Positions 15,598-24,384 of a DNA stretch of 64,000 bases are shown here, piece after piece; positions within the stretch are counted from its first letter, which is position 1, and every line of letters starts with the position of its first letter. The notes under the pieces are model-generated. The model saw nothing but the letters and a program-made list of their open reading frames with translations, made no database searches and had not been told where the DNA came from. The stretch comes from Chitinophaga sp. CB10. GTDB lineage: Bacteria; Bacteroidota; Bacteroidia; Chitinophagales; Chitinophagaceae. The position numbers and the translations under genes are program-made. Location of the stretch: assembly GCA_001870995.2 (NCBI GenBank), contig MLAV02000015.1:1-64000 (forward strand). Reading direction: 5' to 3'.

Positions 15598-16650
15598 CTA
15601 CTCCAACTCCTTCCTGCTCCCATTGCGGTCTATCACCGCCATGCGGGCCCCCTCAATCAGCAACCCCTGGTGCCGCCCCTCATGCTGGTCCACATCCACG
15701 CCAATTACCTTTCCTTCAAAACGCGTCACAATAGTGGTATCCATGATGGTATGCCCAACGATGATATGTTTGGCCTGGTATAAAGCCAGCGTACTGTCTA
15801 CCGTAGCGCTGGTGGCTTTGGGATCGTAAAAGTAACCGCGGTACCAGAAAGGCCCCCGACTGTCAAACAGCAGTTGCAGCGAATCCGGAATTTGCTTACG
15901 GGGCACGCCCAGGTACTGCCGGCAATTTTCGTTGATGCGTTGGAGTGACCACTGCTTCCCTGTCAATTCCGGGGACGCGCCGGCGTGCATCACCAGCAGG
16001 TCGCCAATCTTCTCGATGACGTTTTTACTCCGCAGCCATCTGCCCAGTTCGGAGTCCGTACCAAATACCTGCCGCAGCTCTTTTCCCATCAGCCAGGCGT
16101 ATTTGAAATAACGCGCATCAGTGTAGCGGTAGTCGCCCGCCAGCTGCATTACATCATGATTGCCCAGTATCACATGCACCGCGCCACCAGCGGCGGCGGC
16201 TTTATCCTCCAAGCTGTACAACAGCCAAAGCCAGGGCAGTACGGCGGTTCCGCGGTCAAACAAGTCGCCGGCAATAATCAGCTTGCCCTTGCCGAAGGTC
16301 CAGTTAAACTGCCGGTCTATTACGCCTGCCGCCAGCAACAAGTCTCTCCCCGCGTCAAATTCCCCTTCGATGTCGGAAAGCACAAACATCCTGCTGGCAG
16401 CGGGGCTCTCGTTGGGAGGAGTAGTAATTTTTTGTTTCAGGGAGATGGAAAAGCCGTTGACGGGCAGTTCCGGCGGCGACTGTAACGCATAAACTTTGCT
16501 GTCTGCCGTAGCCAAATCGTCTTTCTGATAGATAGTTTTCACCAGGAGGGAATCGTTCCGGTAAAAAACATAAGGCCCGTCCGCATACTGCTGGGCGTGG
16601 GTGAGCAATGGGCAAAGCCATAGTAACAGCGATAGTTTGAAGGTATTCAT
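15598..16650 (-). CDS. Secreted calcineurin-like metallophosphoesterase
   Basis: This 350-residue protein has a signal peptide (MNTFKLSLLLWLCPLLTHAQ) and a metallophosphoesterase domain close to the Shewanella-like phosphatases. Metal-binding motifs occur in the expected order: SDIEGEFD, GDLFDRG, GNHDVMQL, MHAGASPE and VGHTIMDT. The first motif is normally D-x-H-G; here the histidine is glutamate, a change I believe occurs in some Bacteroidota relatives. The start at MNTFKL is chosen because it opens the signal peptide. It faces the ABC-F gene convergently, only 8 bases apart. It probably dephosphorylates substrates in the periplasm. Confidence 0.88.
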   Translation of the reverse strand: MNTFKLSLLLWLCPLLTHAQQYADGPYVFYRNDSLLVKTIYQKDDLATADSKVYALQSPPELPVNGFSISLKQKITTPPNESPAASRMFVLSDIEGEFDAGRDLLLAAGVIDRQFNWTFGKGKLIIAGDLFDRGTAVLPWLWLLYSLEDKAAAAGGAVHVILGNHDVMQLAGDYRYTDARYFKYAWLMGKELRQVFGTDSELGRWLRSKNVIEKIGDLLVMHAGASPELTGKQWSLQRINENCRQYLGVPRKQIPDSLQLLFDSRGPFWYRGYFYDPKATSATVDSTLALYQAKHIIVGHTIMDTTIVTRFEGKVIGVDVDQHEGRHQGLLIEGARMAVIDRNGSRKELE

Positions 16651-16767
16651 GGTGTATGTTAGGGTGAAAAAAAGTGAGGGACTGTGAAGATAAGGACTCT
16701 TCACCAAAATAAAAACTCCCGGCTGCCGGCAGGCAACCAGGAGTGTGCTGGTATTGTAGGCAAAAAA

Positions 16768-17754
16768 TTACAAAGCGCCTTCCGGCCAAACGCTGGCCTG
16801 CACTTCGGCAATATGTTTTTGCTGCAGGAGCAGCATGCACAGGCGCGACTGCCCGATGCCGCCGCCCATGGAAAGCGGGTAGGCGCTGTTCAGTACGCTG
16901 GCATGGAAATCCAGCTGGGCGCGCTCTTCGCAGCGGCGGATCGCGAGTTGTTTTTTCAATGCCGCAGCATCCACGCGGATGCCCATGGAAGAGATTTCCA
17001 GCGCGCTGTTAAGCGCAGGGTTCCAGATGATGAGGTCCCCGTTGAGGCCCGTATAGCCGTCCTCGTTAGGAGTACTCCAGTCGTCGTAGTCCGGCGCCCG
17101 GTCATCGTGCACCTGGCTGTTGCTCAGCGCAGCGCCAATGCCCATAATGAATACGGCGCCATACTGTTTGGTAATTTCGTTTTCTCTTTCTTTGGGAGAG
17201 AGATGGGGGTATTGGGCGAGCAATGCCTCGCTGTGGATGAAATGTACATTTTCAGGTAGCGCTAACCTTTGCTCCTGCTGGTCCGCCAGCATGTCGTTCG
17301 TAGCTTTTACGGCGCTGTAAATTGCGTTGACGGTGGATTGCAGGTAGGCGATGGACCTGTCCTGCTGGCCGATGCGCTTTTCCCAGTCCCACTGATCCAC
17401 GAAAAAGCTGTGGATGGGCGAAATCACTTCATCCGCCCGGATGGCCCGCATATCGGTAACAATACCGTGCCCTGGCTGGATTTCCAGCTCGTGGAGGCGC
17501 ATGCGTTTCCATTTGGCGAGGGATTGTACGATTTCCACAGGAGTATTGACGCCGTTAAGATTAAATTTCACCGGCCTTTCGATGCCGTTGAGGTCATCGT
17601 TCAAACCCGTTCCTGCTTTTACAAATAGGGGCGCCGTTACCTTCACGAGGGAAAGTTGCTGGCAGAGTTGCTGGGCGAAGTGATCCTTGATCTTCGCAAT
17701 AAGCTCTTCTTTGACGAGCAATGCACTTTTTGCTGTTTTGGCGGTCGATTGCAT
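16768..17754 (-). CDS. asnA: Aspartate-ammonia ligase
   Basis: This 328-residue protein matches AsnA, which makes asparagine from aspartate, ammonia and ATP via an aspartyl-AMP intermediate. It is related to class II aminoacyl-tRNA synthetases. Recognisable phrases are LVKVTAPLFVKAGTGLNDDLNG near the start, VEIVQSLAKWKR, SPIHSFFVDQWDWEK and LNGDLIIWNP, and the C-terminal class II motif GGGIGQSRLCMLLL. Its length is that of the E. coli enzyme. It is a single gene with an AT-rich 250-base upstream region where no clear promoter was seen. Confidence 0.97.
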   Translation of the reverse strand: MQSTAKTAKSALLVKEELIAKIKDHFAQQLCQQLSLVKVTAPLFVKAGTGLNDDLNGIERPVKFNLNGVNTPVEIVQSLAKWKRMRLHELEIQPGHGIVTDMRAIRADEVISPIHSFFVDQWDWEKRIGQQDRSIAYLQSTVNAIYSAVKATNDMLADQQEQRLALPENVHFIHSEALLAQYPHLSPKERENEITKQYGAVFIMGIGAALSNSQVHDDRAPDYDDWSTPNEDGYTGLNGDLIIWNPALNSALEISSMGIRVDAAALKKQLAIRRCEERAQLDFHASVLNSAYPLSMGGGIGQSRLCMLLLQQKHIAEVQASVWPEGAL

Positions 17755-18002
17755 AAAATCTATTTACCTATATATTGATTCAGTTTGAAAATTTCGCATA
17801 AAACACACGAAATACAATACGAATTTCAATAATTAAGTTGATTAAATGAAATTATTTCAATCAAATAGGATAATTTTTAACAATTTGAACAAAAATAGTC
17901 TGGTTTATGACAAAATACGTAAACAAACCGGCTTTTTTTAGACAAAACCATTTTTAAAACGCGCAAATTTCATCACATTACTGCAGCCAGTGTTGCGGGG
18001 GA

Positions 18003-18620
18003 ATGGTTAAATTTAACGGCATGATATTACCTTTCGAACCATATAACCACGAGTGGAAGCTCACTTACAGCAACCTTCAAAAAGAATTGGCCCAGGCCCT
18101 GGCCTCCCTGCGGCCGGTGATCTCCCACATCGGCAGCACCAGCATCGAAGGCCTTTCCGCCAAACCAATCATCGATATCCTCATTGGCTTGCAGGAGGAA
18201 TCGCACCTGGATAAGATTCCGGCCCTGCTGATGGCAAAAAACTACCTCTACTATTCCAAATACAATGAACTCATGCCTTACCGCCGGTACTTCATCAAAC
18301 TGAAAGTACCGCCCAAAAGCTTATCGCTGCCTTTGGAGCTGACCGTAAACGACGCTATTCCCCCCATCCTGCACGATCATCATTACCGGCTGGCGCATAT
18401 CCACGCCATCCCGCTCTCCTCGCCCCACTGGACCCGCCACATCGCTTTCCGCGATTATGTGCGCGCCCACCCCGCCGTTAAGGCAGAATACCAGCAGTTG
18501 AAAACCGAACTGGTAAAGCAGGAATGGAAAGATGGCATCGATTATAACGACGCGAAAGACGCTTTCATGAAAAGGACGGAGAAAGCGGCCGTGGAATGGT
18601 ACAGCCAACAACATAAATAG
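18003..18620 (+). CDS. GrpB family (UPF0157) nucleotidyltransferase-like protein
   Basis: This 205-residue protein carries the GrpB/UPF0157 signature. HIGSTSIEGLSAKPIIDILIGL resembles the GS...D-x-D active site of nucleotidyltransferases. LAHIHAIPLSSPHWTRHIAFRDYVRAHP and KDAFMKRTEKAAVEWY follow in the typical order. The biochemical activity is not established for most members. A second in-frame ATG lies six codons on, before ILPFEPYNHEW, and may be the true start. The HopJ-like gene follows 42 bases later. Confidence 0.88.
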   Translation: MVKFNGMILPFEPYNHEWKLTYSNLQKELAQALASLRPVISHIGSTSIEGLSAKPIIDILIGLQEESHLDKIPALLMAKNYLYYSKYNELMPYRRYFIKLKVPPKSLSLPLELTVNDAIPPILHDHHYRLAHIHAIPLSSPHWTRHIAFRDYVRAHPAVKAEYQQLKTELVKQEWKDGIDYNDAKDAFMKRTEKAAVEWYSQQHK

Positions 18621-18662
18621 CTATTTTTGGCCCGCAAACAACTGCAGCTAAACATATACGGA

Positions 18663-19004
18663 ATGAAAGCACAACTGACCTCCCTGTTGGAAAAATTAAA
18701 AGCGAATGAGATCAGCTTCAAGGAAGTGATTGAATTTATCGAAACTTATTACCAGCATCAGCCTACCGCCTTTAAAAACGGCGGGGCATACAACGAGGCG
18801 ACCCAAAACCAGGGCAGCGCCAAAGTATTCTCCTTTGCACAGCAAAACCAACTGAGCAAGGAAGATACCCTGCATCTCTTTGCGGAACACTACCAGGCAG
18901 TGTTAAACACGCCGGACGCAACGGATCATCAGAACATCCGCCAGTTTATGCAACACGGCTGGGATGGCATCCGCTTCGAAGGCCAGGCCCTCACAGCGAA
19001 ATAA
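18663..19004 (+). CDS. HopJ family protein
   Basis: This 113-residue protein matches the family named after the type III effector HopJ. Telling phrases are FKEVIEFIETYYQHQPTAFKNG, AKVFSFAQQNQLSKEDTLHLFAEHYQAVL and QHGWDGIRFEG. Despite the name, relatives are widespread in free-living bacteria, and a type III effector role is unlikely here since no secretion genes are present. The start is the ATG before KAQLTSLLEK; a TTG twelve codons upstream also opens the frame. It shares a direction and probably a transcript with the GrpB-like gene, and a terminator follows. Confidence 0.88.
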   Translation: MKAQLTSLLEKLKANEISFKEVIEFIETYYQHQPTAFKNGGAYNEATQNQGSAKVFSFAQQNQLSKEDTLHLFAEHYQAVLNTPDATDHQNIRQFMQHGWDGIRFEGQALTAK

Positions 19005-19012
19005 ATACATGC

Positions 19013-19046
19013 AGCCCCGTTAATCAACTAACGGGGCTTTTTATTT
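19013..19046 (+). terminator. Terminator after the HopJ-like gene
   Basis: Perfect stem AGCCCCGTTA / TAACGGGGCT (19013-19022 with 19029-19038), 6-base loop, followed by a T-rich tract. It also lies just past the stop of the convergent AraC gene. Confidence 0.92.
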
Positions 19047-19055
19047 TTATACCAT

Positions 19056-19976
19056 TCAGTTAAAGGATCGCCGGTAGGCCAGTGGCGAGGTATTCGTTTT
19101 CTTTTTGAAGAACCGGTTGAACGACTGCGAATGTTCAAACCCAAGGCTCCACGCAATTTCACCCACGCTGAGGTTACTGGTGGATAAAGCTTCCTTCGCC
19201 TTTGCAATCACCCGTTCATGAATATGCTGTTGCGCATTCTGCCCCGTCAGGTGGCGCAGCATATCGCTGAGGTAATGCGGCGAGAGGTGCAGCTGCTCCG
19301 CCAGGTATTGCACGGTAGGCAGCCCCTGCGTCAATGCCAGGGAGTTAGCGAAATAGGCGTCCAGCACGGATTCCAGCTTAGCCAGCAAATCGTGGTTCAC
19401 AGCTTTGCGCGTGGTAAACTGCCGCTTGTAAAAGCGCCTGCTGTACGTCAGCAATAATTCAATCTGCGAAATGATTACATCCTGGCTGAAGTCATCAATC
19501 CGCTCTTCCAGTTCCGCTTCAATGCTGTTGAAAATGCCCACTACGGCGTCCTTCTCCCTGGCGGACAAATGCAGCGCTTCGTTGGCCGCATAGGAAAAGA
19601 AATCGTATTGCCTGATTTTCGCAGCCAGCGGATAAGATTGTAAAAAATCAGGATGCAGGAAGAGATTAATACCCTCGTACGCATCGGCGTCATCAGCCAC
19701 GGTCAGCACCTGGTTGGCGGCAACAAATACCATCCCGCCTTCGTCGAAATCGTAATACCCTTGCCCGTAGCGGATTTTCCCCTTCAGGTCGTTCAGGAAG
19801 GAAATTTTATAGAACCCCAGTAACAACGATGCCGGGAAGGTTTCTTTTATCAGCTGCACGTCGCAGTTATGCACCACGCTTACCAGCGGATGCTGCGGCT
19901 TAGGCAGCCCCAACATGCGGTGCAATGCGGCGATGGACTCCACCCGGTGCGGTGCGGCTACTGGCTTCTTCATCAC
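19056..19976 (-). CDS. AraC-family transcription regulator
   Basis: This 306-residue protein has an N-terminal cupin-like sensing region (about 20-150, including YYDFDEGGMVFVAANQVL) and a C-terminal AraC DNA-binding domain with two helix-turn-helix units. The phrases YLAEQLHLSPHYLSDMLRHLTGQNAQQ, SNLSVGEIAWSLGFEHSQSFNRFFKKKT and SPLAYRRSF are typical. The inducer is unknown. Its start is only 5 bases after the stop of the upstream hydrolase gene, so the two are co-transcribed and the regulator may control that operon. Confidence 0.93.
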   Translation of the reverse strand: MMKKPVAAPHRVESIAALHRMLGLPKPQHPLVSVVHNCDVQLIKETFPASLLLGFYKISFLNDLKGKIRYGQGYYDFDEGGMVFVAANQVLTVADDADAYEGINLFLHPDFLQSYPLAAKIRQYDFFSYAANEALHLSAREKDAVVGIFNSIEAELEERIDDFSQDVIISQIELLLTYSRRFYKRQFTTRKAVNHDLLAKLESVLDAYFANSLALTQGLPTVQYLAEQLHLSPHYLSDMLRHLTGQNAQQHIHERVIAKAKEALSTSNLSVGEIAWSLGFEHSQSFNRFFKKKTNTSPLAYRRSFN

Positions 19977-19981
19977 TCAAT

Positions 19982-20887
19982 TTAAAGGTTTTCGCTGAAA
20001 AATTCCCCGAGCTTTTCCACGGCTGCATCCACGTGCGGTTGCTTGTAATACAGCTCCACGTGCGTCGCGCCGTCAATGATATGATGCGTCTTGGGCGCTT
20101 TGGCGGCGGCAATCGCCGCTTCCGTCATCCACGCCGTCACCGCTTCCGAACCGGTGATCATCAGCAGTGGCCGCGGCGCAATTAAATCTGCAAAGCGGAA
20201 TGCATCAAAACCTGCGATAAGCTCCACGCTTTTCCACTGAAACGCTTTGGCAGAGCGGGGATGCTGCCCCTGGTCCGTACAGTAATATTTCCAGCCTTCG
20301 TACACATGCAGGCCCATAGCCCTGGCCTGTTCCTCCGCGGGAAAGAGGGGGAATGCGCCCGGTTCGGCCCCGCGCGCTACTGCAAGCCGGTCCGCAGCGG
20401 CCATATCCAGCATTCCCATGATCACGTCCGGACTTTGCCGGCCATCGCCGCCGTTGCGGAACTGCCGGCCTATATCCGCAGCGCTTACCGCGCCCACGGC
20501 CTTTATCCGGTGATCGGTGGCGGCGGCAGCTACGGCATAACCGCCGGACGCGCAGATGCCCAGCACGCCAATCCTTTCCGGATCCGCTGCCGGCAATGCC
20601 TGCAAACAGGAAACCGCCGCCCTGATGTCTTCCACCCGTTGCGCAGGGTCCTCCAGTCCGCGCGGGAAGCCGCCGCTGGCGCCCTGGTACGCAGCGTCAT
20701 ATGCTAAAGTGATGAAGCCTTTTTCCGCCAGTAATTGCGCGTATAACCCTGCAGTCTGTTCTTTCACGGCGGTGCCGGGGTGCCCCACTACCAGCGCGCC
20801 GCCGGCCGGCGTTTCCGGCAGGTACAGGTGGGCGGCCAATGTGATACCGTTGCTCAGGAAGCTTACTGCTTGTTTGGTTGTTTTCAT
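19982..20887 (-). CDS. Alpha/beta hydrolase (YcjY/dienelactone-hydrolase-like)
   Basis: This 301-residue alpha/beta hydrolase has an oxyanion-hole region at VVGHPGTAVKEQ and a nucleophile Ser114 in ICASGGYAV. A late acid lies in RPLLMITGSEAVTAW and a catalytic histidine in GATHVELYYKQPHVD. The YLPE N-terminus and APRPLLMITG match the YcjY-like group of uncharacterised hydrolases. No signal peptide is seen, so it is cytoplasmic. It is the first gene of a two-gene operon with the AraC regulator, which may respond to its substrate. Confidence 0.87.
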   Translation of the reverse strand: MKTTKQAVSFLSNGITLAAHLYLPETPAGGALVVGHPGTAVKEQTAGLYAQLLAEKGFITLAYDAAYQGASGGFPRGLEDPAQRVEDIRAAVSCLQALPAADPERIGVLGICASGGYAVAAAATDHRIKAVGAVSAADIGRQFRNGGDGRQSPDVIMGMLDMAAADRLAVARGAEPGAFPLFPAEEQARAMGLHVYEGWKYYCTDQGQHPRSAKAFQWKSVELIAGFDAFRFADLIAPRPLLMITGSEAVTAWMTEAAIAAAKAPKTHHIIDGATHVELYYKQPHVDAAVEKLGEFFSENL

Positions 20888-21070
20888 GTTTTTTGATCTG
20901 TTTTGTTGGATACAAAATTGGGGGGATGGGGGGAGAAAGATGTAGCCGTACTACGGGGAAGTGTAGCGTAAATGAATAATTGTCCGCCGCCTTATGCCAT
21001 GCAGGACGGTGCTGCAAAAGGAAAGGGCGTTCCTTAGGGCATTTCGCACAGGGCAAATGCAGCGGCATAA

Positions 21071-21103
21071 AAAAAGGGTGTTTCCCGGAATGGAAAACAC
21101 CCT
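21071..21103 (-). terminator. Terminator of ssrA
   Basis: Stem AAAGGGTGTTTTCC / GGGAAACACCCTTT with a short loop, followed by a T run on the minus strand. It starts 4 bases beyond the CCA end of the tmRNA gene. Confidence 0.9.
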
Positions 21104-21107
21104 TTGC

Positions 21108-21481
21108 TGGTGGAGCTGACGGGAATCGAACCCGTGTCCAAACATATCCTTCAAAAGCTTTCTACATGCTTATTTGTGCATTGGTTTGTCGGGACTCGGC
21201 AGGGGCACAACAAACCAACCTCGTCCTTATCCGTTTAGCTTCAGCGCTCACTCACGGAAACCATGAACGCCTATCCCTATGGGTTTGATGATTCAGCGGC
21301 GGGAGTCGCATAAGGCGACAACTCCAGGCGGCTATAATGGGTGTCTAATCTCTGATTAGGCAGCCATGGCGTAGTTAGATTCGCCATTTAAAGTTTGAAT
21401 ATTCAGATTAACGTGCTAATTATCCAACGCACGGCATGCTTACACTCTCAAAGATCTACGCTGTCTAAACCAGGCAGCCCC
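21108..21481 (-). ncRNA. ssrA: Transfer-messenger RNA (tmRNA)
   Basis: This 374-base gene rescues stalled ribosomes by tagging unfinished proteins. The 5' end GGGGCTG (from 21481) pairs with CAGCTCC at the 3' end. That end is a tRNA-like T-arm (GGGTTCGATTCCCGTC) followed by an encoded CCA (21110-21108). The tag frame at 21385-21356 reads GGC GAA TCT AAC TAC GCC ATG GCT GCC TAA, giving GESNYAMAA after the charged alanine. This fits the usual ...NYALAA-type Bacteroidota tags. A terminator follows directly. A TATATTTG -7 box lies about 15 bases upstream of the 5' end. Exact mature ends are inferred from the acceptor stem. Confidence 0.96.
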
Positions 21482-21496
21482 GGGTTTATTGGAATG

Positions 21497-21504
21497 CAAA
21501 TATA
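21497..21504 (-). promoter_or_regulatory. -7 element of the ssrA promoter
   Basis: TATATTTG on the minus strand matches TAnnTTTG and lies 16 bases before the predicted 5' end of tmRNA. No convincing TTTG -33 element was seen at the standard distance. Confidence 0.65.
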
Positions 21505-21634
21505 CGACTTTTTTGAGAAGTAACACGAAAACCAAAATAAATACCTGGTTTTCAGGGGGTAGTACCTGGCAGTAGCGGGGTGGCCGTTCCCGTCCACCGT
21601 TAGGTGCGCCTGGGGAACTGAAGGCCCCGAAGCC

Positions 21635-21666
21635 GCAATGCCGGCGCCCTGTGGCGCCGGCATTGC
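21635..21666. terminator. Perfect 14-bp GC-rich hairpin after rseP
   Basis: Arms GCAATGCCGGCGCC and GGCGCCGGCATTGC are perfect complements around a CTGT loop. It sits 25 bases past the rseP stop codon and 130 bases upstream of the ssrA promoter. There is no adjacent T run on the minus strand, so it may be a stabilising 3' hairpin or a roadblock rather than a classical terminator. Confidence 0.55.
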
Positions 21667-21691
21667 GAACATTATTTTTCCCCTAAAAAAT

Positions 21692-23032
21692 TTATTTACC
21701 GAAAATTCCCCTCCAGATATCCAGTCCGTTAGCGAACAACAGTAATCCCAGGAGTATCACCATCCCTACGATCTGTGCGTATTCCAGGAACTTCTCGCTC
21801 GGCTTGCGGCCGGTGATGATCTCGTACAGCAGGAAGAGCACGTGACCGCCGTCCAGCGCCGGGATCGGCAGGATGTTCATGAACGCCAGGATGATGGACA
21901 GGAAGGCTGTCAGCTGCCAGAAATCCAGCCAGTTCCACTGGTCAGGGAAGAGTTTGGCAATGCTGCCAAAACCGCCGAGGGATTCGGTTACTTTCACTTC
22001 CTTGGAAACGAAGAGTAAGCGCAGCTGCAATACGTAAGAGTTCAGCTTGTCCACACCCATTTTTATGCCGGCCGGGATCGACTGGAAGAAGGTATATGGC
22101 GTGGTCACCGCCTTGTAAGGCAGTACGTTCAGCTTGCCGGTGGTATCCAGTACCGGGTGCAGCATCACGGTGTCCGCACCTCTCAGCACCTGCAGGTTGA
22201 TCGTTTCGCTTTTATGCTGCTTCATTTCAGCCATGAACGATTTCACGTTGGGCGTAGGTACCCCGTTCACGGCCAGCATGCGGTCCTCCGGCTTCAGACC
22301 GGCTTTGGCGCCGGCGCCATCTTCCAGGATATGACGCGCTACATAAGGCACCGTGTCAGGCATGTACGGCGCAATGAAAGAACCGCCGCCTTTCATGATG
22401 CCCATCACCCGGCGGATAAATCCATCCGGGATGTTCACATTCACGGCCTGTCCGTTTCTGTCTACCTGGATGGTTTTGCTGCCATGCAGGATCATATACA
22501 CAGGAATTTTTTCAAACTCCTTTACTTCCTTGTTGTCGATGGATACGATCTTATCGCCATCCTGCAGGCCGATGCTCTTGCCGAGGGAATCCACCTGGAT
22601 ACCGTATGGCAGGTCCTTCACGGGCATATAGGTATAGCCGTTGGACCAGAGGATCATGGCATAGATGAAGAACGCGAGGAGGATATTTACGGTCACACCG
22701 CCAATCATGATGATCAGGCGCTGCCAGGCCGGCTTGGCTCTAAACTCCCATGGCTGCGGGGGTTTGGCCATCTGCTCCTTATCCATGCTTTCGTCGATCA
22801 TACCGGATATTTTCACGTAACCGCCCAATGGCAGCCATCCGATACCGTATTCGGTTTCGCCTTTTTTGATTTTGAAGAGAGAAAACCAGGGGTCGAAGAA
22901 CAGGTAGAATTTTTCTACGCGTGTTTTGAACAACTTGGCAGGGATAAAGTGGCCTAACTCATGCAGTACCACCAGTATAGAGAGCGACAGTATAAGCTGT
23001 CCGCCCTTCACCAATATTAGCTCTAATGTCAT
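21692..23032 (-). CDS. rseP: Site-2 intramembrane zinc protease RseP
   Basis: This 446-residue inner-membrane metalloprotease matches the RseP/S2P family. The zinc-binding HELGH (residues 24-28) lies in the first helix. Two PDZ domains lie in the middle (around PYGIQVDSLGKSIGLQDGDKI and EDGAGAKAGLKPEDRML). The C-terminal motif NILPIPALDGGHVLF supplies the third zinc ligand. S2P enzymes cut membrane-anchored anti-sigma factors and signal-peptide remnants. It is followed on the same strand by ssrA and preceded by dxr, the common dxr-rseP neighbour pair in Bacteroidota. Confidence 0.96.
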   Translation of the reverse strand: MTLELILVKGGQLILSLSILVVLHELGHFIPAKLFKTRVEKFYLFFDPWFSLFKIKKGETEYGIGWLPLGGYVKISGMIDESMDKEQMAKPPQPWEFRAKPAWQRLIIMIGGVTVNILLAFFIYAMILWSNGYTYMPVKDLPYGIQVDSLGKSIGLQDGDKIVSIDNKEVKEFEKIPVYMILHGSKTIQVDRNGQAVNVNIPDGFIRRVMGIMKGGGSFIAPYMPDTVPYVARHILEDGAGAKAGLKPEDRMLAVNGVPTPNVKSFMAEMKQHKSETINLQVLRGADTVMLHPVLDTTGKLNVLPYKAVTTPYTFFQSIPAGIKMGVDKLNSYVLQLRLLFVSKEVKVTESLGGFGSIAKLFPDQWNWLDFWQLTAFLSIILAFMNILPIPALDGGHVLFLLYEIITGRKPSEKFLEYAQIVGMVILLGLLLFANGLDIWRGIFGK

Positions 23033-23120
23033 TTAATTAATTTCTGCTTTTATTCTGCCTGTTAAGATATCCGATTTGCCAGATATAATGGCAAAATGTG
23101 TTGTTAATTTTTGGATGCGG

Positions 23121-24287
23121 TTAGATTACAATAGAATTTATTAAAGAGGCCGCGTGCTCCCTGGCAGCGTTATCACATTCGTAATAATCATTCAGGGTTG
23201 GCTTTTCCACAAACGGTATTTTAGCCATGGTCTCTTCAATCACTTCTGTCATCTGCAGGAATCCGATCCTGTTTTTCAGGAAGGCGTTCACTACTTCTTC
23301 ATTGGCCGCATTCATGACGCAGGCAGCGTTTCCGCCTTTGTACATCGCTTCCATGGCGATGGCAAGGTTACGGAAAGTTTTGGTATCCGGCTGTTCAAAT
23401 GTGAGGGACGGATAGTTCCTGAAGCTAAACCGCGGGAAATCGTTAGGCAGCCTGTCCGGGAAGCCCAGTGCATATTGGATGGGCAGTTTCATATCCGGCA
23501 GGCCCATCTGCGCTTTCAGGGAGCCGTCCACGAACTGTACCATGGAGTGAATAATGGATTGCGGATGGATCACTACTTCAATGTCTTCCGGCTTCAGGCC
23601 AAACAGCCACCTGGCTTCGATCATCTCCAGCCCTTTGTTCATGAGGGTGGCGGAGTCGATCGTGATCTTGGCGCCCATGCTCCAGTTAGGATGCTGCAGG
23701 GCGTGATCCTTTTTCACATTGATGAGGAAATTCGGCTTCTTCCCGAGGAAAGGCCCGCCGGAAGCCGTGAGGATCACTTTTTCCAGTTTGGACATCGGCT
23801 CGCCGAGTAGGCACTGGAAGATGGCGGAATGTTCGGAATCCACGGGGATGATGGGCACGTTCTTGCGCGCAGCCGCGGCCATTACGATGTCGCCCGCGCA
23901 TACGAGGGTTTCCTTATTGGCCAGGGCCACGGGAATGCCCTGCTCGATGGCTGCCATGGTAGGCGCAAGCCCTGCAAAGCCCATGATGGCCGCCAGCATC
24001 ATATCGATAGAGTTCCAGGAGGCTACTTCCACCATTGATTTAGCGCCGGCAAATACTTTTATCCCTTTGTCGAATAATACGTCTTTTACCTGCTTGTATT
24101 TCTCTTCGTTTCCGATGACTACAGCATTAGGTTTGAATTTCAGCGCCTGTTCAATGAGCAGGTCCGCGTTGTTCTGTGCGGTCAGTACTTCCACACAAAA
24201 TCTGTCGGGATGTGCCGCTATCACATCCAGTGCCTGAATGCCAATAGATCCTGTGGACCCGAAGATGGCAATTTTACGTTTGTTCAT
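23121..24287 (-). CDS. dxr: 1-deoxy-D-xylulose-5-phosphate reductoisomerase
   Basis: This 388-residue enzyme carries out the first committed step of the MEP isoprenoid pathway, converting DXP to MEP with NADPH. The N-terminus KIAIFGSTGSIG is the NADPH-binding loop. VALANKETLV, IPVDSEHSAIFQCL (metal and substrate ligands), TASGGPF and MNKGLEMIEARWLF are the conserved catalytic motifs. Its length is standard for the family. It lies 88 bases upstream of rseP on the same strand. Confidence 0.97.
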   Translation of the reverse strand: MNKRKIAIFGSTGSIGIQALDVIAAHPDRFCVEVLTAQNNADLLIEQALKFKPNAVVIGNEEKYKQVKDVLFDKGIKVFAGAKSMVEVASWNSIDMMLAAIMGFAGLAPTMAAIEQGIPVALANKETLVCAGDIVMAAAARKNVPIIPVDSEHSAIFQCLLGEPMSKLEKVILTASGGPFLGKKPNFLINVKKDHALQHPNWSMGAKITIDSATLMNKGLEMIEARWLFGLKPEDIEVVIHPQSIIHSMVQFVDGSLKAQMGLPDMKLPIQYALGFPDRLPNDFPRFSFRNYPSLTFEQPDTKTFRNLAIAMEAMYKGGNAACVMNAANEEVVNAFLKNRIGFLQMTEVIEETMAKIPFVEKPTLNDYYECDNAAREHAASLINSIVI

Positions 24288-24384
24288 TACGGTTATTTAC
24301 ATTTTTACAGGTTACAAAAAATGAATGAACAGCCGCAGGATATGCTCCTGCAGCTGCTATGTATAAAGTCCTTTCAGGATACTA

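Noticed and set aside
18663..19004. HopJ protein as evidence of a type III secretion effector
   Set aside because: The family name is historical; relatives are common in non-pathogens and no type III genes are present.
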